Shown piece by piece: positions 1 through 7,619 of a stretch of DNA of 31,765 nt (within the stretch, counting starts at the first letter, position 1; each line of letters begins with the position of its first letter). The position numbers and the translations under genes are program-made. Source of the stretch: SFFI01 sp964398655 (GTDB lineage: Bacteria; Bacillota; Clostridia; Saccharofermentanales; DTU023); NCBI GenBank assembly GCA_964398655.1, contig CAYNNG010000023.1, positions 1-31,765 on the forward strand, written 5' to 3'. The notes under the pieces were generated by a model, which was not told the DNA's origin, did no database searches, and was given only the letters and a program-made list of their open reading frames with translations.

Positions 1-26
1 CTTTTATCAATAGATGGTATTTGATT

Positions 27-117
27 TGGCGGAGAAGGGGGGATTCGAACCCCCGTATCGGTAAACCGATAAACTGATTTCGAGTCAGTCCCGTTACGGC
101 CACTTCGGTACTTCTCC
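27..117 (-). tRNA. tRNA-Ser(CGA)
   Basis: On the minus strand a complete class II tRNA folds. A 7-bp acceptor stem (GGAGAAG with CTTCTCC) is followed by discriminator G and an encoded CCA (positions 29-27). The anticodon arm ACTGA-CTCGAAA-TCAGT puts anticodon CGA at 82-80, reading UCG serine codons. A long variable arm and the T loop GTTCGAATC are present. The long variable arm and G73 are serine tRNA features. Confidence 0.96.
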
Positions 118-151
118 ATAGAAAAATTTGCTAAACTTGTTTTGTCCAAAA

Positions 152-180
152 ATTATATAGGACACTATCATTTCCTGCAA
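152..180 (-). promoter_or_regulatory. Sigma-A type promoter of tRNA-Ser
   Basis: Read on the minus strand, TTGCAG (180-175) and a perfect TATAAT (157-152) are separated by 17 bases. They lie about 35 bases upstream of the mature tRNA 5' end, so a short leader is expected. The site sits between the divergent tRNA and peptidase genes. Inferred from consensus only. Confidence 0.6.
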
Positions 181-194
181 GAATGGAGAATCTT

Positions 195-929
195 ATGCCA
201 CGTATCAAAATTGCCATACCTTCTTATGTTTACCAGGCGAAAGAGTATTTAGGCGAGCTGGGGTATCCTTGGCTGAGAATTAATCAAGACTATCCCCGAT
301 CACTGGTTGCAGCTGGGGCTGCTCCCTTCCTGATCACCCAAAGCCCAGACCGCGATTTGCTGGAGGAGCAGATGGGGTTCATGGATGCCCTGGTTATCCC
401 CGGAGGCGAGGATCTGGACCCGCATTACTTTCAGGAAGAGCCTACTTATACCACCGAAATTCAACCCTTAAGGGATGCCTTTGACTGGCAGCTTCTGGAT
501 ATCGCGGTCAAGCAGGGTAAACCCGTGCTGGGCATTTGCCGTGGCCTCCAACTCTTGAACGTTTACTTTGGCGGCACTCTTTATCAAGACCTCAAGGCGC
601 AACAAGCAAGTCAGGTTAAGCACAGGCAAGACAATGCCATCCGCTATCCTTGGCATAGTGTGGACATTGTCTCAGGCAGCCATGTACATCAAGCCTTGGG
701 CTTAACTGAGACTCGGGTCAACAGTCTCCACCATCAGGCCGTCAAGGACCTGGCTCCAGGTTTTGCCATTACCGCCCGGGCCAAAGATGGTGTGGTTGAG
801 GCTATTGAGAGCACCAGCGGTCCCTTGCGCTGGGGCCTGCAATGGCATCCCGAGATGCTGAGCCTTTACTCTGAAGAAGGCCAGGCTATCTTTAACCACT
901 TCCTAGCTCAAGTCAGAGCTGATCTATAA
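195..929 (+). CDS. Gamma-glutamyl-gamma-aminobutyrate hydrolase family protein (peptidase C26)
   Basis: This is a class I glutamine amidotransferase-like hydrolase of the PuuD/C26 family, expected to be cytoplasmic and to cleave gamma-glutamyl amides. The nucleophile elbow GICRG puts the catalytic Cys at about residue 115. WHPE near residues 217-220 supplies the His and Glu of the triad. The family motif PGGEDLDP lies near residue 70. The length (244 aa) is normal. The longest frame opens at ATG 183, but GGAG at 185-188 stands six bases before ATG 195 and nothing like a Shine-Dalgarno precedes 183, so 195 is preferred. It is monocistronic and divergent from the tRNA. The true substrate cannot be read from sequence. 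A link to putrescine catabolism is not supported, since no puu genes are nearby. Confidence 0.9.
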   Translation: MPRIKIAIPSYVYQAKEYLGELGYPWLRINQDYPRSLVAAGAAPFLITQSPDRDLLEEQMGFMDALVIPGGEDLDPHYFQEEPTYTTEIQPLRDAFDWQLLDIAVKQGKPVLGICRGLQLLNVYFGGTLYQDLKAQQASQVKHRQDNAIRYPWHSVDIVSGSHVHQALGLTETRVNSLHHQAVKDLAPGFAITARAKDGVVEAIESTSGPLRWGLQWHPEMLSLYSEEGQAIFNHFLAQVRADL

Positions 930-970
930 TTTAAAGGGAAATATGTAGTTCAATAAAGCTTCTGCGATGT

Positions 971-1010
971 AGAGGATGCCTCAAATCACTAAGTGATGGA
1001 GACACCCTCT
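971..1010 (+). terminator. Imperfect hairpin downstream of the C26 peptidase, possible terminator
   Basis: AGAGG at 971 pairs with CCTCT at 1010, and ATCAC pairs with GTGAT around a TAA loop, with a few mismatches between. Only a weak T-rich stretch (CTTGTATTCC) follows, so terminator function is an inference from position. Confidence 0.35.
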
Positions 1011-1061
1011 CTTGTATTCCAACTTGGGGGTGCGCACACTACCCTGCAAAACCTGCAAACT

Positions 1062-1260
1062 TTACAGAAATTCGCACAAGTTAAGATTATCTCGGCTCAT
1101 TACAGANNNNNNNNNNNNNNNNNNNNNNNNNNNNNNNNNNNNNNNNNNNNNNNNNNNNNNNNNNNNNNNNNNNNNNNNNNNNNNNNNNNNNNNNNNNNNN
1201 NNNNNNAGATTATCTCGGCTCATTACAGAATTTCGCACAGGTTGAGACTATCTCGGGAAT
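1062..1260. repeat. 38-bp tandem repeat interrupted by an assembly gap
   Basis: The unit starting TTACAGAAATTCGCACAAGT has a period of 38 bases. One copy runs from 1062 and the next begins just before the N run. After the gap the end of another copy and a diverged full copy (from about 1223) follow. There are no spacers between units, so this is not a CRISPR. The real copy number is hidden by the gap. This is the gene-free stretch between the peptidase and the pseudokinase gene (930-1272). Confidence 0.8.
1107..1206. other. Assembly gap (100 N)
   Basis: Exactly 100 N, the usual placeholder for a gap of unknown size. It lies inside a tandem repeat, which suggests that the assembly broke on the repeat. 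Confidence 0.98.
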
Positions 1261-1272
1261 TATGCACTTTAC

Positions 1273-3849
1273 CTAATCCAAGTCCGGCAGGAAGATTTCC
1301 AGGCCGGTGGGCAGGTTGTTGATGTTCTCAATCTGAGGGTTAACGGCCAAGACCCGGTCGACAACCTCCTCGTAGGCGCCGTAGCGGTTGTAGAGGATGG
1401 TATAAAGGATATCGCCATTCTGTACGACATAGGTGGTCCCTGCAGCCTGTTCCGAGGGCTGGGAGTCTGCGGCTTGTGAGGCCTCCTCTGTTACGCTAGG
1501 TTCGTTAGCAGGCTCGCTGGCGTTAGGTTCATCAGTTTTTCCCCTACTCTCTTCTGTCGTTACTTCAGGGTTTTCCTCGTCAGAAGTTTCAGCTTTCGTA
1601 GCTTCTTCCTCGGCAGCTTTCTCAGCTTGGGTTGTGAGCAAGGCCTGCCAGGCTCTGGTCAGCTGGGTTTGCAACTGGGCCCTGATAGACTGGACTTGGT
1701 TAAGAGGTCTAGCCAGGCTCCTCGTAATTTGCTGTAGTGAGGCCAGGGCTTCCTTGGGCTGGAGTAGGTCTTGGCTGTCAGAGGCAGGAGAAGTTTTCTG
1801 GTCTGGCCCTTCCTGGTCTGTGTCGACAGCCTGCTCTGGCTCTAAATCTTGGTCTGACTCAGCTGAAGGCTCAGTTTCAGGGGTAGAGCTAGTGTTATTC
1901 TCACTGGCAGCCGGTGCAAGGCTCTCACCGCTTGTATCTTCTGGCGTTTGCCCATGGTCTGCCTGGGCTGGCTGCTCCGAGTCTGTTGGGCTTGCGGGCT
2001 GATCACCGCTTTGCTCAAGTCCGGCTTGAGGCTTCACGTCTGCCGGCTGCTTATTTTGCAAGAAGAGGTAACCAAAATAGATCAAGGCAGCCAGGGCGGC
2101 TACAGATAAAATGATGAGCAGGGGCAGGAGCCAGCGGCGTTGACCGTCTTTAGCGTCCTGGGGTGTGGATTCTCCAGCCCTTGCCGTGTCGGAAGCCGAT
2201 TTTGCAGCAGGTCTGGCCTTAACAATTGGCGTGGAAGAGTTCTCAGACAAGGTTGCTTGAGCTTGACCTCTCTTACTAGTCTCCTCCCTTGCCACAGCAA
2301 CTTCCTCCGGGACTTCCCGGCGCTCTGGTCTCGCCGCTAAGCTTTCAAGTTCTGTAGGACTATATCCGACTTCATCCTCGGGGAAATCTTCTGGATCCCA
2401 GACCTGCTCATGACTGGAGTCATTAGAGGGTTCATGGATAGAACCTGCATTCCAGGCTTCCTCGGCAGACAGACCTTCATAAGTTTGCGCATCCTGGCGG
2501 GCTTGATCGTAGACTTCTAGCTCTTGCGAATGAGTGTCCTCCTGATAGGCAAAGGGACTATCGGAAGCAAGGGTATGATTTTCACCCAGAGAAAATGCGG
2601 TATTATGCACCTCTGCAGCTTCTGCAGCTTCTCCATCCTGGTCAGCTAAAGCTTCCTGGTCTGGGCTGACCAGGTCTCGCTCTTGGGGAATCGAAGTTGG
2701 CCGGGAGACATTGTCTGCTGGCTTATCAAGATAGTCTTCCAGGCTCTGGCCCAGGGCTTGCAGGTCTTTTTGGAAAGCTTCCAGGCTGGTATAGCGATCT
2801 TGCGGATCTATGGCTGTAGCCTTAGCAAGTACTTCAGCAAAATCAGGTAAGTCTGCTTCTAGATGGGGCATAGGCAAATGGCCAGCTTGACCCTGCTTAT
2901 CTCCTGAACTAGCAGACAATTTAGTCCGCAGGTAGGTCGCAAAATCTTGGGGACTCAGCAGCTGCAAGAGCAGGAGGCCCAGAGAAAAGATATCGCTGGC
3001 AGGACTCGCTGGATAGCCGTCTGCTAGTTCCGGTGCCAGGTAGACTTTAACGGGGGCCGGCCAGGCTCCTACGCCGGTACGGGCTAGAACGCTCCCTGTT
3101 AGGCCGGATAGGGGCAGCCCGCCTAGCTTATAGTCATAGTCGCCTTCCCGGAAAATCCGGCTAGGCAGCAGAGGCCCATAGGCCAAATTACGGGCATGCA
3201 GGGCTGCCAAAGCTTGGCTGATATCCCTGCTCAGAGCTAGGGCCTGGCTAGGGCTGAAGGCCTCTGGGCCAGAGGCGGTTTTCTCCAGGCCCTCGGGGTT
3301 TTCGGCTTCTGAATTCTGCAGGGTGTACAGGGTCTCCTCAAGAGGCTTGTAGGCGCTGAGGCTTGGTAAGAATTCCGTGCGGATAAGGACATGCCAGCCC
3401 GGGCCCTGCAATTGCTTAAGAGCCTTGTAGTCTAGGATTTTCAGAAAGGGACTGTCAAATTGCAGGTCCTGCAGTTGGCGAATTTCTTCCTGCACACCCT
3501 GTACCAAATCTTTATAGTAGGCGGCCAAATCCTGGGGCCGGCTTAAGTTGAGGTCACGGGCCAGTTCCTTACCTGCCGCCAGGCTGCGGGGCAGGGTTAA
3601 GACACGTATAGCATAACGTTCCGGCTGGGGCAGCTGGTTTCCAGCATTCCGTACCGCAGCTTCCAAGCTGAGGTCTTCTTGAGGACCAGTCTGCTGACTG
3701 GATAGGTTTTCAAAGTTAAAATCCTGGTCAACCAGGCCTTCCGTTCTTACTTCATATACAGAACCGAATAAGCCGGAACCCAGCTGGCGCTTGACCTTAA
3801 GGTCTGGCCACAGACTTTCGATGAGATAAATATCTGTCGCTTGTGACAT
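1273..3849 (-). CDS. Membrane-anchored Ser/Thr kinase-like protein (probable pseudokinase) with C-terminal LysM domain
   Basis: The predicted protein has 858 aa. Residues about 20-365 have a protein-kinase fold: glycine loop GSGLFG (24-29), LAPEL (APE motif, about 271-275) and SDIFSLG (285-291), ending with the family-typical DPQDRY. Key catalytic residues are missing. The VAIK lysine position reads AIR, the HRD position reads YGP (224-226), and the DFG position reads GGL (243-245). A Glu/Ser-rich linker leads to one membrane segment (about 572-598). An acidic, probably extracellular stretch with a short helical part follows, then a LysM domain (about 806-855, with VVQNGDILYTI and NPQI). The start is ATG 3849, with GGAGGG six bases upstream; an in-frame TTG at 3885 lacks a ribosome site. 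The layout resembles PknB/PrkC (kinase-TM-PASTA) with LysM in place of PASTA. A role in sensing peptidoglycan without phosphotransfer is inferred. Confidence 0.82.
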   Translation of the reverse strand: MSQATDIYLIESLWPDLKVKRQLGSGLFGSVYEVRTEGLVDQDFNFENLSSQQTGPQEDLSLEAAVRNAGNQLPQPERYAIRVLTLPRSLAAGKELARDLNLSRPQDLAAYYKDLVQGVQEEIRQLQDLQFDSPFLKILDYKALKQLQGPGWHVLIRTEFLPSLSAYKPLEETLYTLQNSEAENPEGLEKTASGPEAFSPSQALALSRDISQALAALHARNLAYGPLLPSRIFREGDYDYKLGGLPLSGLTGSVLARTGVGAWPAPVKVYLAPELADGYPASPASDIFSLGLLLLQLLSPQDFATYLRTKLSASSGDKQGQAGHLPMPHLEADLPDFAEVLAKATAIDPQDRYTSLEAFQKDLQALGQSLEDYLDKPADNVSRPTSIPQERDLVSPDQEALADQDGEAAEAAEVHNTAFSLGENHTLASDSPFAYQEDTHSQELEVYDQARQDAQTYEGLSAEEAWNAGSIHEPSNDSSHEQVWDPEDFPEDEVGYSPTELESLAARPERREVPEEVAVAREETSKRGQAQATLSENSSTPIVKARPAAKSASDTARAGESTPQDAKDGQRRWLLPLLIILSVAALAALIYFGYLFLQNKQPADVKPQAGLEQSGDQPASPTDSEQPAQADHGQTPEDTSGESLAPAASENNTSSTPETEPSAESDQDLEPEQAVDTDQEGPDQKTSPASDSQDLLQPKEALASLQQITRSLARPLNQVQSIRAQLQTQLTRAWQALLTTQAEKAAEEEATKAETSDEENPEVTTEESRGKTDEPNASEPANEPSVTEEASQAADSQPSEQAAGTTYVVQNGDILYTILYNRYGAYEEVVDRVLAVNPQIENINNLPTGLEIFLPDLD

Positions 3850-4030
3850 GGGTGTCCCTCCGGTAAAAATTACTTTAGGCGGCAAAAGCCATGCTTAATA
3901 TAACCTAAACTTTCGGGCTAAAACCCCACTCCACAGGCTTGTAAAGAAAGCTTAATTTAAAGGCAAACAGGCTGTACCCTTTCTAGCTACAGGAGGTCTC
4001 AGACCCGGAAGGAGGTACGAGCCCTCTGGC

Positions 4031-4065
4031 AGAAAAAAGGAGGGCTCCAAGCGCGAGCCCTCCTT
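4031..4065 (-). terminator. Rho-independent terminator after the decayed binding-protein gene
   Basis: An 11-bp stem (4037-4047 with 4055-4065) with a 7-base loop is followed, on the minus strand, by TTTTTT (from 4036 down). It lies about 40 bases after the restored stop of the pseudogene at 4102. Confidence 0.85.
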
Positions 4066-4101
4066 AATTCAATAATTGGGAAGTAAAAATCTAGCAGTTC
4101 C

Positions 4102-4757
4102 TTACTTGACCGGTGTGGCCTCTTGGGCCACGAAGGAGCCATCTACAACTTTATTAATGATCAGGGACTTGACCGGACTGCCCTCTTGATCAAAGCTCAG
4201 GTGGCCGGTAGCCCCTCCAAAGTCGCTGGCCAGCAAGGCCTTTTAATGGCCTCCGGGTCTGTAGAACCCGCTCTTTCTATAGCATCTACTAGCAGCATAT
4301 AGGCCTGGGTGACCAAACGCTGGGCGACATTGTAGGCTTCCAGCTGGTCAGACTTGTTATCTGCCTTCACCAGGGCAATTTTGCGGCCCAAAACTTCCGG
4401 CACTATGGCCTGGGCTAATTCCATGCCTTGGAAGTCCATCTGCGCGGCTGCCGCGTAGAGGCCGGAGAAAGGCTCCAAAACACCGATGCGAATAGCTTCG
4501 GGGTCGCTTAAATTCTGCTTAAGGCTTTCCGGGCTCGTGGCTTCTTTGTACAGGGCAAGGGCGGCGCTGGGAGCGAACAAGCTTACACTCTCTACCTGGC
4601 CGCTTTTCTTACCCACTGAGATACGGGCTTGGCCGGTCAAGAAACTGTAGGTGTAAATCGTTCGGTCTCTCAACTCAAAGCTTTCGGTCGTCTTGCCGTA
4701 GGCGGCTAACATGTCTTTGGCCAAAGAGCCCAACTGGATGTTGACAGATTACACAGA
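4102..4757 (-). pseudogene. Decayed ABC transporter substrate-binding protein (branched-chain amino acid/LIVBP type)
   Basis: The open part (TTG at 4733 to 4197) first encodes a small domain of the form LGSLAKDMLAAYGK...YTYSF, reminiscent of BamE- or DUF4309-like folds. It then encodes the N-terminus of a periplasmic-binding protein (IRIGVLEPFSG, QGMELAQAI, VKADNKSDQ). After LVTQ (about 4305) it jumps directly to the C-terminal LIVBP motif AYMLLVDAIERAGSTDPEAI, so roughly the central two thirds of the binding domain is missing. At the A run 4241-4244 the frame is lost. One extra base would restore a normal tail (FDQEGSPVKS and onwards) ending at TAA 4102-4104. No signal peptide, start or Shine-Dalgarno is visible at the 5' end, and a stop lies upstream. 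The three lesions together argue for a pseudogene rather than a sequencing slip. Confidence 0.78.
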
Positions 4758-4803
4758 TGTTATACCTTTTTATACCACTAGTGCGACTAAAGACTTGGTC
4801 TAG

Positions 4804-4839
4804 AACGAACGAGAGCCAGCCCTAGCGAGGGCTGGCTCT
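4804..4839 (-). terminator. Hairpin terminator after htrA-like gene
   Basis: A perfect 12-bp stem (4812-4823 with 4828-4839) with an AGCG tetraloop lies about 70 bases after the htrA-like stop. On the minus strand only CGTTCGTTCT follows, so the U tract is weak although the stem is strong. Confidence 0.6.
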
Positions 4840-4907
4840 GTGGGAGGATTCTATGAGCCGGAGGTTAAACTGCGGCCAGTAACTAATAATTAGGGTTAAT
4901 TAGAGTT

Positions 4908-6269
4908 TTAAAAATCTTGGTCAGTCTCAGACGGCTCGGTCTCTTCCTCTGACATCTGAGGAGCCGCTTCCAGCGTCATATTGGTAGACTGCTTTTCGCC
5001 TTCACGGAAGAAAATGACCTCTACTGTATCGCCGGGAGCCCAATTTTTCTTCATGTTTTCAATGGAGCTCACGGAATATACGGCTTTGCCATCAATTTCC
5101 ACGATGAAGTCTCCGGCTTCCAGACCAGCCTTGGCTGCTGGGGAGTCATCTACGACTTCAACTACGAAGATGCCGGGACGGTCAGCCAAACGATATTGGC
5201 GGGCAAAGTCTTTATCAAAGCCACGGCCGGCAATACCCAGTTGAACTCGGGACACCACTTCACCATGTTCCATGAGGTCTTGCAGGATGGGAACCGCATA
5301 ATCTGAAGGGATGGCAAAAGAGAGACCTTCAAAGCTGTCACCCGACCGTCCACCAGATAACTTAGCGGTGTTAATGCCAATTACTTCGCCGAAAGAATTG
5401 AAGAGGGCACCGCCAGAGTTACCGGCGTTAATGGCGGCATCTGTCTGCAGAACATTGAGTTCCAAGCCATCAATATTGATCGTCCGCTCCAAAGCGGAAA
5501 TAATACCGGCAGTTACACTGCCTTCCAGGGTACCGGAGGGGTTGCCAATAGCCACGGCCAGTTCACCCACTTCCAGGTCGCCGGATTTACCAAATTTCAC
5601 AGCGGGGAAGCTCTCATGCTTATGGGGCTCAATCTTAATCACGGCTAGGTCGGACAGGGGGTCGGTACCTACAACTTCGGCTTCGTAGAGCTGTCCATCA
5701 TCCGTATGGACCTTAATGTTGCTAGCGTCTTCCACTACGTGGTTATTGGTGGCAATATAGCCATCTTCTGAAATAAAGAAGCCAGAGCCTGCCACGGGCA
5801 TAGGGACTTCAAAATAGAAATTAATCGAGACTGCTCTTTCCGTAGAGATCGCGACTACCGAAGGCTTACCGAGTTTGGCTATCTCCGTAATCTGCAAGGG
5901 CTTGCGCTCAGTATCATCACGCACGGCCGCGCTGTATAAAGATAAGTGCTTGTCCGCAGAGGGCTGAGCACCAGCGGATTCCGCGCTCACCGTAGCGGCT
6001 GGCAGAGCAGACATCCGGCTTTCCAGTTCCTGCTGCAGGCCGTGGTTTTGCCAGAGCAGGCCAACCAGAGAAAAGAGTCCTACTACAATGAGAAATAGGG
6101 CTAGAACCTGTTTAATTTTCAGGGCCCGTTTTTGGGGAGAGAGCTTTGCTTGTTCGGTGCTAGTTTTGCCCTTGAAAGTGTAAACTCCATTCTCTTGCTC
6201 CGTGGAGTAAATATTCTGCCGGGGGCTATCGTCCTCAGGCTGGTAAGCATGAAAACGTTGATTTTCCAT
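4908..6269 (-). CDS. HtrA/DegP-type trypsin-like serine protease with PDZ domain
   Basis: This is a membrane-anchored envelope quality-control protease of 453 aa. One membrane segment at about residues 55-73 follows a cytoplasmic N-terminus. The protease domain spans about 130-335 with the complete triad: His177 (TNNHVV), Asp207 (SDLAVI) and Ser285 (GNSGGAL). A single PDZ domain covers about 340-437 (AGLEAGDFIVEIDGKAV), followed by an acidic tail. This is the usual one-PDZ architecture of Gram-positive HtrA. ATG 6269 is preceded by AGGAG at good spacing. About 260 bases separate it from the upstream gene, including a TATAAT (6395-6390, minus) without a convincing -35, so it is probably transcribed alone. 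Confidence 0.94.
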   Translation of the reverse strand: MENQRFHAYQPEDDSPRQNIYSTEQENGVYTFKGKTSTEQAKLSPQKRALKIKQVLALFLIVVGLFSLVGLLWQNHGLQQELESRMSALPAATVSAESAGAQPSADKHLSLYSAAVRDDTERKPLQITEIAKLGKPSVVAISTERAVSINFYFEVPMPVAGSGFFISEDGYIATNNHVVEDASNIKVHTDDGQLYEAEVVGTDPLSDLAVIKIEPHKHESFPAVKFGKSGDLEVGELAVAIGNPSGTLEGSVTAGIISALERTINIDGLELNVLQTDAAINAGNSGGALFNSFGEVIGINTAKLSGGRSGDSFEGLSFAIPSDYAVPILQDLMEHGEVVSRVQLGIAGRGFDKDFARQYRLADRPGIFVVEVVDDSPAAKAGLEAGDFIVEIDGKAVYSVSSIENMKKNWAPGDTVEVIFFREGEKQSTNMTLEAAPQMSEEETEPSETDQDF

Positions 6270-6526
6270 ATAAATTCTCCTTCAGTGTCTATCTGGTCCT
6301 GAGCAGGGCAAGCGGTCGTCGGAAAGGGAAAACAGGGGGTTTTTCCAAGCTTATCAGCCTCCGCCCGCAGGGTGCTTTGAAACACTGTCATTATAGGAGG
6401 AAGCAAGCATAAAAGAAGCACGATAATGCAAAACAATGTGCCAGCTTTGTGAAGAATTTTGACGAGTGAAATTAAGGGCTAGTTTTTAAGGGGTAAGCCT
6501 TTACAAGCAAGCCCTGTACAAGTTAG

Positions 6527-7132
6527 TTAAGAGTTGAGCCTGTCTGGATAAAAACGATTAAGGATAAAGCTGTCCCACAGACGCTGCAGCTTTTTAAGCA
6601 GGAAAAAGTAAAGTAAGGGGACGTAAATGGCCAGCACCAGGATTACGATGCCCACCAAGGCCAATAAAATAGCTCCGGCAGCAACCCCGGCCAAAGTAGC
6701 TGACAAGCCTCCTAAAAATGAGAAAAATCCGGCCAGATTGGCCATGAGGTTGTTGGCGAGCTCGCCGATTTGCATAACCAGGCCACTGGCAGACGCACCT
6801 GGTTCGTCACCCATAAAGCTTTTCAGCACAAAGCACCAAGAGGACAGGTACATGAGGGCATAAGCCAAGAGAACCAGGACTTTAACAGGCCGGGGCAGGC
6901 CATGATAGCGGGCGGCGACAAAAGGCAGGGCAATCAGCAAAACCAAGCTCGTAAATAAGTAAAAAAGGGCTGGCAGGGGAAGGTAACGCTGTAAAGCCGG
7001 GACAAAGTACATCGCCAACCCCACGGCTAAGGCGATGAAGCCCACAAAAAAATGGAAGGCAGGATGCCGGCGGTCTTCGTAATCGGTTTGAGCCCAACGG
7101 GGGCCTAAAAATTCACCCTCCCAAAAGTCCAA
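6527..7132 (-). CDS. Multi-pass membrane protein of unknown function
   Basis: The family is not recognised. The 201-aa product has a short polar N-terminus, then hydrophobic segments at about residues 26-46, 52-74, 84-104, 133-150 and 150-180, and a basic C-terminal end (KKLQRLWDSF), consistent with four or five membrane passes. The start is TTG 7132: ATAGGAGG, overlapping the end of the upstream gene, lies eight bases before it. There is only one base between the upstream stop and this start, so the two genes are almost certainly cotranscribed and translationally coupled. Confidence 0.65.
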   Translation of the reverse strand: MDFWEGEFLGPRWAQTDYEDRRHPAFHFFVGFIALAVGLAMYFVPALQRYLPLPALFYLFTSLVLLIALPFVAARYHGLPRPVKVLVLLAYALMYLSSWCFVLKSFMGDEPGASASGLVMQIGELANNLMANLAGFFSFLGGLSATLAGVAAGAILLALVGIVILVLAIYVPLLYFFLLKKLQRLWDSFILNRFYPDRLNS

Positions 7133-7133
7133 A

Positions 7134-7556
7134 CTAATGGCCTCCTATGGGGTCAACCAGCTGGTCAGCGGTATTCTCGATAGACTTAATAAATTGCAGC
7201 CAGTCAGGATTTTTATTGTCATCGCCGCTGGAAAACAGGCTGGGCTCTTTATCCTCCGAGAGGCCAAGCGATAGGCACCAAGAATAATCTAGGTTGGGGT
7301 CGCAGGCTATACCCTCGGGCGGGCGGGCCACAGCTAATAGGGGCAGGAGCTCACGGCGGATAGCCTGCACCTGGTCATCCCGAATGTTACGGGTAAAATC
7401 GTTGTACCAGCGATTGCTGTCACGCCAAGAAAGAATGCGCTTGCCAAAATCTACTCTTATCACAATTTGGCCTTGGCGGAAGCGGTTCACAATTACTTCT
7501 ACCCAGTTCACCTTTTGTGCTTTCTTTTTCAATTTTTCCAAGGTCTGTTCATCCAT
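7134..7556 (-). CDS. Hypothetical soluble protein coupled to the downstream membrane protein
   Basis: Not recognised. About 140 aa with no membrane segment or signal peptide. It is rich in Trp and charged residues (KVNWVEVIVNRFRQGQ, RILSWRDSNRWYNDF) with a polar C-terminal half. The frame is open from TTG 7571, but ATG 7556 (MDEQTLEKLKKK) is a more natural start. GAGGG stands before TTG 7571 and GAGAAG before the ATG, so the choice is uncertain. The stop overlaps the ribosome site of the 201-aa membrane protein, which suggests a two-protein unit. No function is proposed. Confidence 0.6.
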   Translation of the reverse strand: MDEQTLEKLKKKAQKVNWVEVIVNRFRQGQIVIRVDFGKRILSWRDSNRWYNDFTRNIRDDQVQAIRRELLPLLAVARPPEGIACDPNLDYSWCLSLGLSEDKEPSLFSSGDDNKNPDWLQFIKSIENTADQLVDPIGGH

Positions 7557-7619
7557 AGTTTTACTTCTCAAATAATATCCCTCATTCTAGCATGAAGGTC
7601 AAATCCTGCCTAGCTGGGG

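Noticed and set aside
1062..1260. Possible CRISPR array
   Set aside because: The 38-bp units are directly adjacent without unique spacers, and no cas genes are nearby.
1433..2002. 189-aa plus-strand open frame rich in Ser and Ala
   Set aside because: It is the antisense shadow of the Glu/Ser-rich part of the pseudokinase gene and has no family features.
6390..6395. TATAAT upstream of htrA as a promoter
   Set aside because: No acceptable -35 at 16-18 bases and no extended -10; too weak to list.
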